DNA of 38,232 bases from an uncultured Clostridia bacterium (GCA_947628755.1 CANRBC010000022.1:1-38232), one strand, 5' to 3'. Shown: positions 15,090 to 24,448, counted from the stretch's first letter. Program-made: numbers and translations. Notes: generated by a model not told the origin, from the letters alone.

Positions 15090-16190
15090 ATGAAAAAAGA
15101 GAGCCTTCATACGCTGCATGGAGGAGATTTGGACGAGATTTCAAGAATATACGGTATTGACAAAGGTAATATTCTTAATTTCAGCGGCAATGTAAATCCT
15201 CTGGGATTGCCTCTGTCCGTAAAAAAAGCTATTACGGAGCATCCCGATGCGGCTGTTAATTACCCCGATGTTTCATATATGGAGCTGAGAAGGGCAATAG
15301 GAGAATATACAGGCACGGACTTCGAGCATATTGTTGTGGGAAACGGCTCTACTGAGCTTATTTCACTTTTCATAAAGCTCATATCTCCTAAAAAAGCCGT
15401 TATAGTATCTCCCGCCTATTCGGAATATCTTAATGAAATAAAGCTGTCCGGCGGCGAAGCGGAGCTTTTCCCTCTTAAGGACGAGGAGGAGTTTATACTC
15501 AATACGGACAGGCTTATGTCTGCATTGACTGAGGATACGGATTTGCTTGTAATATGCAATCCCAACAATCCTACAGGCACATATATAGACTGTGACCATA
15601 TAAGAAGACTGCTTGAACGCTGCGCAAAAACAGGCACATACGTTATGCTGGACGAAACCTATGTGGAATTTTCCGACAGGGAAAGGAAAGTATCAGCCAT
15701 ACCCCTTGTTAAGGAATTCGGCAGCCTTTTTGTAATAAGAGGCACTTCCAAATTCTTTGCCTGTCCCGGCTTAAGGCTTGGCTATGGCGTATGCTCAGAT
15801 GAAAATATACTAAACAGCATTAATAAAATGAAAGACCCGTGGTCAGTCAATATATTTGCGGAAATAGCGGGCAGGACAATGTTTGCCGATAAAGAGTATA
15901 TAGAAAAAACATTAGAGCTTACGGGCAGAGAAAGAAAGAGAATGTACAAAGCTCTCAAGGACTTTAAAAATATCCATGTATATGAAAGTCAGTCCAACTT
16001 TTTCCTCTGCAAAATAAAAAAAGAGGATATTACATCCACTCAGATATTTGAGGAGCTTATAAAGGACAATATACTTATAAGAGATGCTTCGGATTTTCCC
16101 TATTTGGGAAGCCGCTATCTGAGATTTTGTATTTTAGATGAGAAAAGCAATACTCTTTTGCTTAATTCTCTTAAAAAATGTTTAGACTAA
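15090..16190 (+). CDS. PLP-dependent aminotransferase of the CobD/HisC group
   Basis: A 366-residue fold-type I PLP enzyme. The opening L-H-G-G-D-L...I-L-N-F-S-G-N-V-N-P-L-G is the hallmark of the threonine-phosphate decarboxylase (CobD) branch; HisC proteins usually lack the H-G-G start. C-N-P-N-N-P-T-G (about 155) and the PLP lysine in G-T-S-K-F-F-A-C-P-G-L-R-L-G-Y (about 215-229) are present. No cobalamin or histidine genes lie nearby, so the substrate is open. It is followed by a GltD-like gene 31 bases on. AAGGAAG precedes the start. Confidence 0.88.
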   Translation: MKKESLHTLHGGDLDEISRIYGIDKGNILNFSGNVNPLGLPLSVKKAITEHPDAAVNYPDVSYMELRRAIGEYTGTDFEHIVVGNGSTELISLFIKLISPKKAVIVSPAYSEYLNEIKLSGGEAELFPLKDEEEFILNTDRLMSALTEDTDLLVICNPNNPTGTYIDCDHIRRLLERCAKTGTYVMLDETYVEFSDRERKVSAIPLVKEFGSLFVIRGTSKFFACPGLRLGYGVCSDENILNSINKMKDPWSVNIFAEIAGRTMFADKEYIEKTLELTGRERKRMYKALKDFKNIHVYESQSNFFLCKIKKEDITSTQIFEELIKDNILIRDASDFPYLGSRYLRFCILDEKSNTLLLNSLKKCLD

Positions 16191-16221
16191 TTTTAAAATA
16201 AATTATGAGGGGGTTATTTTT

Positions 16222-17526
16222 ATGAACACAAATGAAACCTATGATATTCAGCCTTTTACAATGCAGGAGGCTCTTGCCGAGGCTAAGAGATGTCTTAACT
16301 GCAAGAAGCCGTTGTGTATAACAGGCTGTCCTATTGAAAATAAGATTCCCGAATTCATACATCAGCTTTCAAGAGGAAACTTCGGCGAGGCAAGAAGCAT
16401 ACTTGCTGAAAGGACAAATCTTCCCGCAGTATGCGGTCGCGTATGTCCTCACGAAAAGCAGTGCCAGGGTCATTGTGTGCTTAACAAGGCAAACAAGCCT
16501 ATAAAAATAGGCAAGCTGGAGCAGTTCGTAGCCGACTTTGATGCGGATATGAATCTTATAAGAGAAAAAATACCGCCCAAAACAAGAGGCAATGTAGCTG
16601 TAATAGGCTCAGGTCCTGCAGGGCTTACCGTTGCCGGCGATTTGGCAATGATGGGCTTTAACGTAACGGTATATGAGGGCGAAAACGAACCGGGCGGCGT
16701 GCTTTTGTACGGTATTCCCGAATTCAGACTGCCAAAGGACGTTGTAAGACGTGAAACAAAGAGAATAGCCGAGCTTGGCGTTCAGTTTATAAACAATACA
16801 ATTATAGGTCAGGATATTACTATTGACCAGCTTTTTGCAAAGGGCTTTGACGCTATATTCATAGGAACGGGTACAGCTGTGGCAAGAGAGCTTGATATTC
16901 CCGGCAAGGAGCTGAGAGGCGTTATCAAGTCTCACTACTTCCTCAGAATGGTTGCTCTCTACAACAGCAACAGCATTGAGAGAAAGGAAGTTCCCGTACA
17001 CGAGGGAGATAACGTTCTTGTAATCGGCGCAGGCAATGTTGCCATGGACGCATCCAGAACGGCTCTGAGAATGGGCGCAAAGAAGGTAACTGTTGTATAC
17101 AGAAGCACTCCCGACACTATTTCTGCGGAAAAGGTCGAATATGACAGCGCAGTTGCCGACGGCGTTAAGTTTATGTGGAATTCTACGCCAATAAGATATA
17201 TAGGCAACGACAAGAATAAGCTGGTGGGACTTGCCGTTGAGCAGGAGGGCAACGAGCTTGTAGTACCCTGCGACAAGGTGCTTATAGCCATAGGCTCTAA
17301 GCCTGCCAAGAGAATAATATCCACCACTAAGGGTATAGAGGTAAATGACAACGGCTATCTTGTAATTAAGGAAAAGCCTTACGGCATGACTACATTGAAC
17401 GGCGTATTTGCCGGCGGCGATGTTGTTCATCAGCCTGCTACCGTAGTGCTCGCCATGAAGGCTGCCAAGAAGGTAGTAGAGGGCATATCCAGTTATGTAG
17501 ACGCAAAGAAGCTCCTCGGCTTATAA
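16222..17526 (+). CDS. GltD-like NAD(P)H-dependent flavoprotein
   Basis: A 434-residue protein of the glutamate synthase small-subunit family, which passes electrons from NADPH through FAD to Fe-S clusters. The N-terminal part (about 20-85) has C-L-N-C-K-K-P-L-C...G-C-P and C-G-R-V-C-P...C-Q-G-H-C for two [4Fe-4S] clusters. FAD binds at G-S-G-P-A-G-L (about 130) and the nucleotide at G-A-G-N-V-A-M-D (about 270). There is no gltB large subunit or NfnA-type partner beside it, so it may act alone or with a partner elsewhere. The binding site is GAGGGGG. A terminator follows. Confidence 0.92.
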   Translation: MNTNETYDIQPFTMQEALAEAKRCLNCKKPLCITGCPIENKIPEFIHQLSRGNFGEARSILAERTNLPAVCGRVCPHEKQCQGHCVLNKANKPIKIGKLEQFVADFDADMNLIREKIPPKTRGNVAVIGSGPAGLTVAGDLAMMGFNVTVYEGENEPGGVLLYGIPEFRLPKDVVRRETKRIAELGVQFINNTIIGQDITIDQLFAKGFDAIFIGTGTAVARELDIPGKELRGVIKSHYFLRMVALYNSNSIERKEVPVHEGDNVLVIGAGNVAMDASRTALRMGAKKVTVVYRSTPDTISAEKVEYDSAVADGVKFMWNSTPIRYIGNDKNKLVGLAVEQEGNELVVPCDKVLIAIGSKPAKRIISTTKGIEVNDNGYLVIKEKPYGMTTLNGVFAGGDVVHQPATVVLAMKAAKKVVEGISSYVDAKKLLGL

Positions 17527-17550
17527 TTCAATACAGAATAAACAATATAA

Positions 17551-17587
17551 AAATTCCTCGGTATGACAGCTACCGAGGAATTTTTTA
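17551..17587. terminator. Terminator between gltD-like gene and sstT
   Basis: Stem AAATTCCTCGGTA / TACCGAGGAATTT with a seven-base loop and six T. The genes converge here and it can serve both. Confidence 0.88.
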
Positions 17588-18820
17588 TCAGAACTTTATT
17601 TCTTTTCCTTCCTTTTGCCATTCCATAAATTCGGCGGTAGCGGCAAAGAGCACGTCGCCGGAGGAATTAATGGCTGTTTCAAGGGAATCCTGAACAACGC
17701 CTATTATAAAACCGATAGCAACTGCCTGCATTGCTATGTCGTTGCTTATGCCGAGAAGTGAACACGCCATAGGTATAAGAAGCAGAGAGCCGCCTGCAAC
17801 GCCTGATGAACCGCAAGCGCCCAGTGTAGCTATTACGCTTAATATAAAGGCAGTAGGTATATCCACCTGCATACCCAATGTGTTAGCAACGGCAAGGGAC
17901 ATTACCGTAATAGTAATGGCAGCGCCGTCCATATTGATAGTAGCGCCAAGAGGAATGGACACTGAATACATATCCTTATCAAGTCCCAGTCTTTCGCAAA
18001 GCGCCATATTTATAGGTATGTTGGCAGCAGAGCTTCTTGTAAAGAAGGCTGTAAGACCGCTGTCCTTAAAGCACCTGAATACAAGAGGGTAGGGGTTTCT
18101 CTTTAAGCATATAGCAGCAATAAGAGGGTCTACTATAAGAGCTACTGCAAGCATACAGCCTACCAGAAGCGCAAGGAGCTTGCCATACTGTGTGAATATG
18201 CTTAATCCGTTTTGTGAAACCGAGTTGAATACAAGTCCCATTATGCCGAAGGGCGCAAGGTTGATTACCCATTGTACTGCCTTGGTAACGGAATCGGCTA
18301 TGTTCTGAAGAGTTATCTTTGTATTGTCGTTTGATATTTGCTTGAGAGCAAGTCCCAGTATAACTGCCCATGTAAGTATGCCTGTATAGTTGGCTTCTGC
18401 CATAGCCTTTACGGGATTGGACACCATGTTAAGCACAAGAGTTTGAAGCACCTCGCCTATACCGTTGGGCGCTGCGCCCTCTGCCGTTTCGCTTAAGGTG
18501 ACCGTAACGGGGAAGAGCTTGCTGCCTATTACTGCCACAAATGCTGCCATAAGTGTGCTGAGCATATAAAGGAATATAACGGTTCTGAATCTTTTGCCTA
18601 TGCCTTCTCCCGCATTGGCAAGAGAGCTTACCACAAGCACAAATACAAGTATAGGAGCAATAGCCTTCAATGCGCCTACGAATACGTCGCCCAGAATACC
18701 CAGACCTATCTGGGGTACCGTAAGACCTAATACAGAGCCTATTATAAGTCCTATAAGTATTCTTATTACAAGGTTTGTTTCACTGTACTTTTTCCATACT
18801 TTTTTCATTTGATTTTTCAC
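17588..18820 (-). CDS. sstT: Sodium/serine-threonine symporter SstT (DAACS family)
   Basis: A 410-residue membrane transporter of the dicarboxylate/amino acid:cation symporter family. The SstT-type N terminus (N-L-V-I-R-I-L-I-G-L-I-I-G) leads into eight hydrophobic segments and the two hairpins. Substrate and sodium residues lie in F-F-T-R-S-S-A-A-N-I-P-I-N-M and in P-L-G-A-T-I-N-M-D-G-A-A. Length matches SstT (about 410). GAAGGTG lies ten bases upstream of the ATG. Confidence 0.93.
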   Translation of the reverse strand: MKNQMKKVWKKYSETNLVIRILIGLIIGSVLGLTVPQIGLGILGDVFVGALKAIAPILVFVLVVSSLANAGEGIGKRFRTVIFLYMLSTLMAAFVAVIGSKLFPVTVTLSETAEGAAPNGIGEVLQTLVLNMVSNPVKAMAEANYTGILTWAVILGLALKQISNDNTKITLQNIADSVTKAVQWVINLAPFGIMGLVFNSVSQNGLSIFTQYGKLLALLVGCMLAVALIVDPLIAAICLKRNPYPLVFRCFKDSGLTAFFTRSSAANIPINMALCERLGLDKDMYSVSIPLGATINMDGAAITITVMSLAVANTLGMQVDIPTAFILSVIATLGACGSSGVAGGSLLLIPMACSLLGISNDIAMQAVAIGFIIGVVQDSLETAINSSGDVLFAATAEFMEWQKEGKEIKF

Positions 18821-18887
18821 CTTCTCTATATTTTTTAAAGTACCTTATAAGTATACCATATTTTATAGTATATGTCACTTTTTGTTA

Positions 18888-19418
18888 CTAAAGCGCCGTG
18901 CCCTTTTTGGGAACAAAGAATTTGCTCATATCCAGTTTTTCATGTTCAAGAAGCCATATCTTGGTCGGCATACCTCCGCCGTAGCCGGTCAGATTGCCGT
19001 TGTTTCCCACAACTCTGTGACATGGGATTATTATGGAAATGGGATTGTGTCCCACAGCTCCGCCTACGGCTTGAGCTGACATTTTTTTAATACCTCTTTC
19101 CTCGGCTATTCTTTTTGTAATGTCTCCGTAGGTGATAACACAGCCATAAGGGATTTCGCACAGTATTTCCCATACCCTTTTTCTAAAAAGACTGCCCTCG
19201 GGAGAAAGAGGCAGCTCATAAGGCGACGGCTTATCTCCTGCAAAATAACTGTCAAGCCAGTCTGTACACTGTTTAATTACGGGGCTTTTTTTATTAATGC
19301 CGTTGATTTCACCATTATTAAATCTCTGCTTAGAAAGACGTACTTCTTTTATATTGTTTTCATCGGCTATTACCGTAAGTGCGCTTATAGGCGACATATA
19401 TTCATAAAAATACAACAT
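18888..19418 (-). CDS. ogt: Methylated-DNA--protein-cysteine methyltransferase
   Basis: A 176-residue suicide repair enzyme that removes O6-methyl groups from guanine. The active-site motif I-P-C-H-R-V sits at 131-136 with acceptor Cys133. The helix-turn-helix region with Q-A-V-G-G-A-V-G-H-N-P (116-126) and the arginine finger precede it. Length and layout fit Ogt. AAGGAG lies seven bases upstream. It stands alone between sstT and the kinase terminator. Confidence 0.95.
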   Translation of the reverse strand: MLYFYEYMSPISALTVIADENNIKEVRLSKQRFNNGEINGINKKSPVIKQCTDWLDSYFAGDKPSPYELPLSPEGSLFRKRVWEILCEIPYGCVITYGDITKRIAEERGIKKMSAQAVGGAVGHNPISIIIPCHRVVGNNGNLTGYGGGMPTKIWLLEHEKLDMSKFFVPKKGTAL

Positions 19419-19444
19419 GACATACTCCTTTTTTTTAATTTATA

Positions 19445-19480
19445 AAAGGGTGCGGCATTAATATCAATGACACACCCTTT
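19445..19480 (-). terminator. Terminator of the hybrid histidine kinase
   Basis: Stem AAAGGGTG / CACCCTTT with a 20-base loop just after the kinase stop. On the - strand it runs into TTTATAAATT. Confidence 0.7.
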
Positions 19481-19483
19481 CGG

Positions 19484-21577
19484 TTACTTACTTAGCTTAT
19501 CTATAAGGTCTGTTATATTTACAGGCTTGGATATAAAGTCGTTCATACCGCTTTCAAGAGCCTTGTCCCTGTCCTCGGAGAAGGAATTTGCCGTACAGGC
19601 AAATATGCGTACAGTCCTTGCGTCGGGTCTGTCCATAGCTCGTATGGCTTTTGTGGCTTCAAAGCCGTCCATTTCGGGCATAAGCAAATCCATAAGTATT
19701 ATTTCGTAGGTATAGGGCTTTGATGAAGCGAATATTTCAACAGCCTTTTTGCCGTTTTCGGCAAGACTTGCGTCAAAGCCTTCGTCATGGAGAAGCTCCA
19801 TAAGTATTTCGCCGTTAAGCTCATTGTCCTCTGCAACAAGTATGTTGGGATGGTTCTTTGCCGCTGCTGTCTGCTCCTCTTCTGTATCGGAGGTTGGCTC
19901 TGCCGCTGCTGCCTTGAATGTAAATGTAAATTTACTGCCCTTGTTTTTAAGACTGCTTACCGTCAGATCTCCGCCCATGAGCAGGGCAAGAGAACGGCAT
20001 ATAAACAGCCCAAGACCCGTTCCTTGATTTCCCTTGGATACAGTATCCAGCTCCTGAGAAAATACATCAAATATATGCTTTTGGAATTCCTCGCTCATGC
20101 CCCGTCCCGTATCCGATACAGTAACGGTATTAAGCACATTATTATCCTCTGTCAGCTCCTGTCGAATGGCAAGATCTATGCTTCCGCCTTCGGGCGTAAA
20201 TTTACGTCCGTTGTCCAACAGATTGAGAAGCACCTGCTGTATACGTGTTTCATCTGCCATTACACATGGATATGTAAGCTCTGAGGAAATATTAAAGGAA
20301 ATATTTTTCTCCGCCATTGCGTTGCCTACAAGAGAGCTTACGGTATCCAGCACATGGTCAAGCTCTGTGGGTCTGAGTATAAGCTCCAGCTTTTCTGCCT
20401 GTAGCTTAGAGGTATCGAGTATATCGTTTACAAGTGAAAGAAGATAGTTGGCTGCCGTTGTGGACTGCTGCAGATATTTTGCAAGCTGCTCCTTATCGTC
20501 AAGCCTTTGGGACATAAGATAGTTCAGTCCTATAAGACCGTTAAGAGGCGTCCTTATCTCGTGGCTCATTGTAGATAAAAATTCGCCCTTGGCTTTGGCG
20601 TCTGCCTTGCTTTCCGCATAGCGTATTCGCTGACGTAAAAGCAGTGCCGCAAGCACAAGTATAATAATAAGAGCTACTGACAGCGCTATGGCAACATAGC
20701 GATAACGATAGAAAAAATCGGAAATAGTAAGCTTATACTGATTTTCCATTATTCCCTGTATTGTATATGTACCGACCTCGTCCTCGGTCATATTTGCTAT
20801 TGCTTTGTTGAGTATGTCTATAAGAGTGCGTCCGTCCTCCTGAGAAGGACCGTTCATGCCTTTAAAATCAACAACTGCGGAGAAGCAAAGCTGATCGTCC
20901 AATCCCAGTACGGGAATGACCTGGAGCTTTTCGTACTTCGGCTTTGAGAACCAGTATTCCGCAACATACTGATTCTGTATCATAAGGTCTGCCTTGCCCA
21001 TATTTACAGCGTCGAAGCAGTCGGCTATAGAATCGTAGTCTATAAGCTCAAAGTTGGGATAAGAAGCTCCCAGTACCTTTCTTATTGTCTGAGAGCCTGT
21101 GGATATGGCAACGGACAGAGCAGCGTCGTATCTGAAATCTATATTGTTCTTTGCCACTACTACATTACGGCTTGAAAGATAAGGGTCGCTAATGAGTATG
21201 CCTCTTGCATTTTGGTTTTCCTTGTTGTATTCTACGCTGGTAACAAGGTCGAAGCCTTCTCCCAGAAGATAGTCGTAAGTGACCTCTCCTGCAGGCAGAG
21301 GCACATAATCAAATTTAAGCCCTGTTGTTTTGCTGAGATGGTCAAATATATATCTTGATATTCCCGCAAACTCCCCCTTGTCGTTCTTAAATGAAACGGG
21401 TACTCTGTCCTGTACATAGCCTACCTTAATAGGCTCTTTGTGTGAAGCAATATAGCTTTGCTCCTCAGGAGAAAAAGATAAAGCGTCGTTTTTCGTTCGG
21501 GCGCAGGGGCAGAGCGTAAAAACCATTGTAAATATAATTATTAAAGCAGATATGCGGTAAAAATTCCTGTTTATCAT
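19484..21577 (-). CDS. Hybrid sensor histidine kinase with periplasmic solute-binding domain
   Basis: A 697-residue membrane sensor. A signal segment (about 8-25) leads to an extracellular bacterial solute-binding family 3 domain (about 48-280), so the signal is likely an amino acid or similar solute. A membrane span (295-315) follows, then HisKA with F-L-S-T-M-S-H-E-I-R-T-P-L-N-G (phosphorylated His339), HATPase (N box L-L-N-L-L-D-N-G, G boxes D-T-G-R-G-M and G-T-G-L-G-L) and a C-terminal receiver domain (about 573-695) with D in L-M-D-L-L-M-P-E-M-D-G. The start at 21577 has GGGGG nine bases upstream; a TTG two codons earlier is less likely. No partner regulator lies beside it. Confidence 0.94.
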   Translation of the reverse strand: MINRNFYRISALIIIFTMVFTLCPCARTKNDALSFSPEEQSYIASHKEPIKVGYVQDRVPVSFKNDKGEFAGISRYIFDHLSKTTGLKFDYVPLPAGEVTYDYLLGEGFDLVTSVEYNKENQNARGILISDPYLSSRNVVVAKNNIDFRYDAALSVAISTGSQTIRKVLGASYPNFELIDYDSIADCFDAVNMGKADLMIQNQYVAEYWFSKPKYEKLQVIPVLGLDDQLCFSAVVDFKGMNGPSQEDGRTLIDILNKAIANMTEDEVGTYTIQGIMENQYKLTISDFFYRYRYVAIALSVALIIILVLAALLLRQRIRYAESKADAKAKGEFLSTMSHEIRTPLNGLIGLNYLMSQRLDDKEQLAKYLQQSTTAANYLLSLVNDILDTSKLQAEKLELILRPTELDHVLDTVSSLVGNAMAEKNISFNISSELTYPCVMADETRIQQVLLNLLDNGRKFTPEGGSIDLAIRQELTEDNNVLNTVTVSDTGRGMSEEFQKHIFDVFSQELDTVSKGNQGTGLGLFICRSLALLMGGDLTVSSLKNKGSKFTFTFKAAAAEPTSDTEEEQTAAAKNHPNILVAEDNELNGEILMELLHDEGFDASLAENGKKAVEIFASSKPYTYEIILMDLLMPEMDGFEATKAIRAMDRPDARTVRIFACTANSFSEDRDKALESGMNDFISKPVNITDLIDKLSK

Positions 21578-21651
21578 AACCAAGTCCCCCTTACGAAAAC
21601 AGGCTCTTATATTATAAGCTCAACCATATAAAAGAATTGATAATATAAATA

Positions 21652-21680
21652 ATTATAACTTAAAAGAGAATAGTTGTCAA
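21652..21680 (-). promoter_or_regulatory. Promoter of the hybrid histidine kinase
   Basis: On the - strand, TTGACA (21680-21675), 17-bp spacer, TATAAT (21657-21652), a perfect consensus. Confidence 0.75.
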
Positions 21681-21740
21681 TTTAAGATAGTATAATTATA
21701 CTTTGAGTTGCTTTTATAATCGGTAGGCTCATAGGGTACA

Positions 21741-21785
21741 AAAAAGCGGCGAGCCTTGTTTTTTAAATGCCGCCGCTATTTTTAC
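21741..21785. terminator. Terminator of the alpha/beta hydrolase
   Basis: Stem AGCGGCG / CGCCGCT with A and T runs on both sides. On the - strand it follows the hydrolase stop with six T. Confidence 0.8.
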
Positions 21786-21786
21786 A

Positions 21787-22749
21787 TTATGCAGTTTTAT
21801 CCAGAAAATCAAAGACCTTTTGCCAGTAGCCTCTTCGGTCTACCAGTGCGGAAACACCATGTCCTGCGTTCCTGCATACCAAAATATCCTTTTTGCATCC
21901 TGCTTTTCTGTAAAGACGATATACCGTTTTGAAAGGCACGAGAGAATCCTTGTCTCCGTGTATAAAAAGCACCGGTACATTTATTTTGCTTACCTCTTCT
22001 ATGGGAGAGCTTTCCTTAAGACTGTAACCTGCCTTACGGCGGCATATAATATCCAGAAGGCTCATTATAGGGTAGGGCATTATATGGAAATTATGGCTTA
22101 TCTGATATGCTATTATATTATCCGCTCTGTCGAAGCTGCAGTCGGAAATAACAGCCTTAATATTTTTCCATTTGTTTTCGGCAGCTGTTAATATAACGGC
22201 AGCTCCGCCCATTGATACGCCGTGGAGTATTATTTCGGCGTTTTTATCTCCCTTTACTATAAGGGCTATTATCTCGTCTATATCCCTTTTGTCAAGTATA
22301 CCCATACCTATATATCTGCCTTGGCTTCTGCCATGACCTCTAAGGTCGGGAATAACTACATTATATCCTTTATCATAGTATTTTTTTGAGGCATAATCCA
22401 TAATATCGCCATTACCGCCATACCCATGAACAACCAGAACCCATTTATCAGTATATTCTTTTTGAATATAGACCTTACAGTATATGGCAGCTCCGTCATA
22501 TCCTTTAACAAAGCATTGGGTATGTCTTGCATACTTTTTCCAGTACCTGATATTCTTACCTTCATATTTATCCTCCATTTCTATTGCCTTTTTCTCCGGC
22601 GACAAGTCGGCGCATTTTGAAAGTCTTATCTTATCCCCTCTGCCTATTACAAGCGAAAAGATATAGTCTATTTCAGAATACAGCTCGGCGGCAGCGGCAG
22701 GAAGCAAAAGGGCGCCGCCCGTCATTAAGAGTTTAGTTCTTGTCTTCAT
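21787..22749 (-). CDS. Alpha/beta hydrolase, membrane-anchored or exported
   Basis: A 320-residue serine hydrolase. A hydrophobic N terminus (6-22) suggests an anchor or signal. The fold shows V-V-H-G-Y-G-G-N (oxyanion region, about 107-114), the nucleophile elbow G-V-S-M-G-G with Ser179, the acid in H-G-D-K-D-S (Asp268) and His297 in N-A-G-H-G. D-L-R-G-H-G-R-S places it with the S9/BD-FAE-like esterases of this shape; the substrate is unknown. GAGG precedes the start. The 48-residue ORF 22733-22879 overlaps its 5' end by 17 bases, so the two are likely co-translated. Confidence 0.92.
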   Translation of the reverse strand: MKTRTKLLMTGGALLLPAAAAELYSEIDYIFSLVIGRGDKIRLSKCADLSPEKKAIEMEDKYEGKNIRYWKKYARHTQCFVKGYDGAAIYCKVYIQKEYTDKWVLVVHGYGGNGDIMDYASKKYYDKGYNVVIPDLRGHGRSQGRYIGMGILDKRDIDEIIALIVKGDKNAEIILHGVSMGGAAVILTAAENKWKNIKAVISDCSFDRADNIIAYQISHNFHIMPYPIMSLLDIICRRKAGYSLKESSPIEEVSKINVPVLFIHGDKDSLVPFKTVYRLYRKAGCKKDILVCRNAGHGVSALVDRRGYWQKVFDFLDKTA

Positions 22750-22879
22750 TTTCGTCCTCTTTTATATCCAAAAAGGATATTCCTATCATATCTGTGATTC
22801 CCTCCGATAAATGAAGCAGATCTCCATCGGAGCTGGGCGTTATACCCGTCATAAACTCCCTGTTTTTCTTTTTTTTCAT
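22733..22879 (-). CDS. Small ORF, 48 residues, unknown function
   Basis: The ORF starts ATG at 22879 with TAGGAGG seven bases upstream, the best type of site in this window. The product begins M-K-K-K-K-N-R-E-F-M-T-G and ends in an acidic tail, D-I-K-E-D-E-N-E-D-K-N, with a mid-part rich in Gly/Ser/Asp. It has no membrane segment or cysteine. It overlaps the hydrolase start by 17 bases in another frame, which suggests coupling. I do not recognise it. Confidence 0.65.
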   Translation of the reverse strand: MKKKKNREFMTGITPSSDGDLLHLSEGITDMIGISFLDIKEDENEDKN

Positions 22880-22942
22880 AAAAACACCTCCTAAAGTAAA
22901 TTATCCGCATATTTACATTAATTATTCAGCGCCTTTAACGGC

Positions 22943-22971
22943 TTGACAATTTTAAATAACTATGGTATTAT
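22943..22971 (+). promoter_or_regulatory. Promoter of the tyrS T-box operon
   Basis: TTGACA (22943-22948), 17-bp spacer, TATTAT (22966-22971). Confidence 0.7.
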
Positions 22972-22977
22972 TTTTAT

Positions 22978-23195
22978 TGTTAATTGCAATGAAAAGGGAA
23001 GCATTAAGCATAATTCGTTACAACTCAGAGAGTCAGCCGTTCGGTGCAAGGCTGTCAGCAGGATTATTGCGAATTACACCCTTGGAGCAAGTGGTTCGGG
23101 CAGCCTTATATGCCCGCAAGAGGCAGATCAAGCATCTGTGAATTAAGGTGGTAACACGGGTATTCTCGTCCTTTGGCGCGAATACCCTTTTTGTT
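22978..23195 (+). promoter_or_regulatory. T-box riboswitch, tyrosine specificity likely
   Basis: The leader senses uncharged tRNA. Stem I opens with AAGGG (about 22994) pairing with CCCTT (23079-23083), and has the distal AGAGAG...GGTGCAAGG motif around 23028-23052. The specifier is probably TAC (Tyr) at 23075-23077, in G-A-A-T-T-A-C-A. The T-box core AAGGTGGTAACACGGG is at 23145-23160. The terminator stem GGGTATTC (23158-23165) / GAATACCC (23180-23187) is followed by TTTTTGTTTT. The tyrS gene third in the operon supports tyrosine. Two genes stand between the switch and tyrS. Confidence 0.9.
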
Positions 23196-23210
23196 TTATG
23201 GAGCAAAGGT

Positions 23211-24023
23211 ATGGATAAGGAAAAAAACAATAACATCATACTGTTTCCGGAATATGATAAAATCAAGAAAAATGTGGAAAAGCTGCGTACTGAGCTTTCA
23301 ATGCTTGTGCTTGAAAGAGATGAGCTTTTATATACCGAATGTAAAAATCTGGAAATGAAATATATGCTTGTTTTAGGCGCATTGGAGTATAAGGCGTATG
23401 AAGCACAATGCAGAGCATTGCGGTTTAAAAGAAAGCTGGAGCTTATAAGAGCAAGGAAAAACAGGCAGGAAAAAATAATATTATCAGAAATAGAAGAAAT
23501 ACTTGATAGTGAATTTAAAGAATATCAGGAAGAACTCAATATGCAGATAAATAAAATGAACGAAGCTCTTGAGCGCAGCAAAGGTAAACTTCTTACCGAT
23601 GAGGAATCAAAGGAGCTTAAGAGGCTTTATCGCATTATTGTTAAAAAGCTCCATCCCGATATGAATCCAAATATAAGTGAAGAACAGCTCAGACTTTTTA
23701 TAAATGCCGTGGAAGCCTACAAAAGCGGCTCTTTGGAGAGTATGCGTATCATATACGATATGCTCGGAGACGATAAGCCGGACATATATGAGGAAAATGC
23801 TATGGAAAAATTGCTCAATGAGCAGAAAAGGCTTGAGGAGGCAATAGACAAGGTAAAGACATCCATAACGCATATCAAGGAGGAATATCCCTATACCATA
23901 AAAGATATATTGAATGATTCCGAAAAAATAGAGGAGAAAAAGACAGAACTCAATAAAATAACAGAGCAGTACAAGGAAATGGCTGATTTTTATGAAAGAA
24001 GTATAAAGGAGGCTATGAGTTAA
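23211..24023 (+). CDS. J-domain protein with flanking coiled coils
   Basis: A 270-residue soluble protein. L-K-R-L-Y-R-I-I-V-K-K-L-H-P-D-M-N-P (136-153) is helix II of a J domain with the HPD motif at 148-150; helix III follows (156-185). J domains stimulate DnaK-type chaperones. Long charged helices on both sides (13-125 and 195-268) are predicted coiled coil. I start it at 23211 with GGAG seven bases upstream; the frame open from 23148 lies inside the T-box terminator. It is the first gene after the switch and three bases before the HIRAN gene, so both appear to be induced when Tyr-tRNA is uncharged. Confidence 0.85.
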   Translation: MDKEKNNNIILFPEYDKIKKNVEKLRTELSMLVLERDELLYTECKNLEMKYMLVLGALEYKAYEAQCRALRFKRKLELIRARKNRQEKIILSEIEEILDSEFKEYQEELNMQINKMNEALERSKGKLLTDEESKELKRLYRIIVKKLHPDMNPNISEEQLRLFINAVEAYKSGSLESMRIIYDMLGDDKPDIYEENAMEKLLNEQKRLEEAIDKVKTSITHIKEEYPYTIKDILNDSEKIEEKKTELNKITEQYKEMADFYERSIKEAMS

Positions 24024-24026
24024 AAT

Positions 24027-24425
24027 ATGGGAGAGCTTGTTAAATCAGACAAAGGCGGCATAGTTGGTCTTTTTCACGGAAAAGGCGGAGAGCTTACTAT
24101 ACCTAAGCCTTACGAAAAGGATATTTTTCTGTTTGATACATATATTGCCGGTACAAGCTATATTGAAGGCATAGAAGAACTTGAACCCCATATAAATGAG
24201 GGCGATAAGCTGGATTTTTTCAGAGAGCCGGATAATCCGCATGATAAAGAGGCAATAGTTATCAAAAATACAGACGGTATAAAAATCGGCTATGTGCCAA
24301 GAAAAGATAATGTTATATTTGCAAGGCTTATGGATGCAGGCAAACTGCTGTTTGGCAGAATCACCTCAAAGCAAATGCACGGTTCATGGCTTAAAATAGA
24401 AATAAAGGTATTTCTTCACGAATAA
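24027..24425 (+). CDS. HIRAN-domain protein
   Basis: A 132-residue protein that is nearly all HIRAN domain. The features are [11 protein letters not shown] (about 38-48), [18 protein letters not shown] (about 62-80) and [11 protein letters not shown] (about 87-97). HIRAN domains are known to bind free 3' ends of DNA in helicases; small stand-alone versions are common in Firmicutes with unknown roles. GGAGG lies 14 bases before the ATG, inside the end of the J-domain gene, so translation may be coupled. It precedes tyrS with a 23-base gap holding only a binding site. Confidence 0.9.
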   Translation: MGELVKSDKGGIVGLFHGKGGELTIPKPYEKDIFLFDTYIAGTSYIEGIEELEPHINEGDKLDFFREPDNPHDKEAIVIKNTDGIKIGYVPRKDNVIFARLMDAGKLLFGRITSKQMHGSWLKIEIKVFLHE

Positions 24426-24448
24426 TAAAACTAAGGAGGACAATAAAA

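Noticed and set aside
23148..23210. N-terminal extension of the J-domain protein to 23148
   Set aside because: It lies within the T-box core and terminator; ATG 23211 has the binding site.
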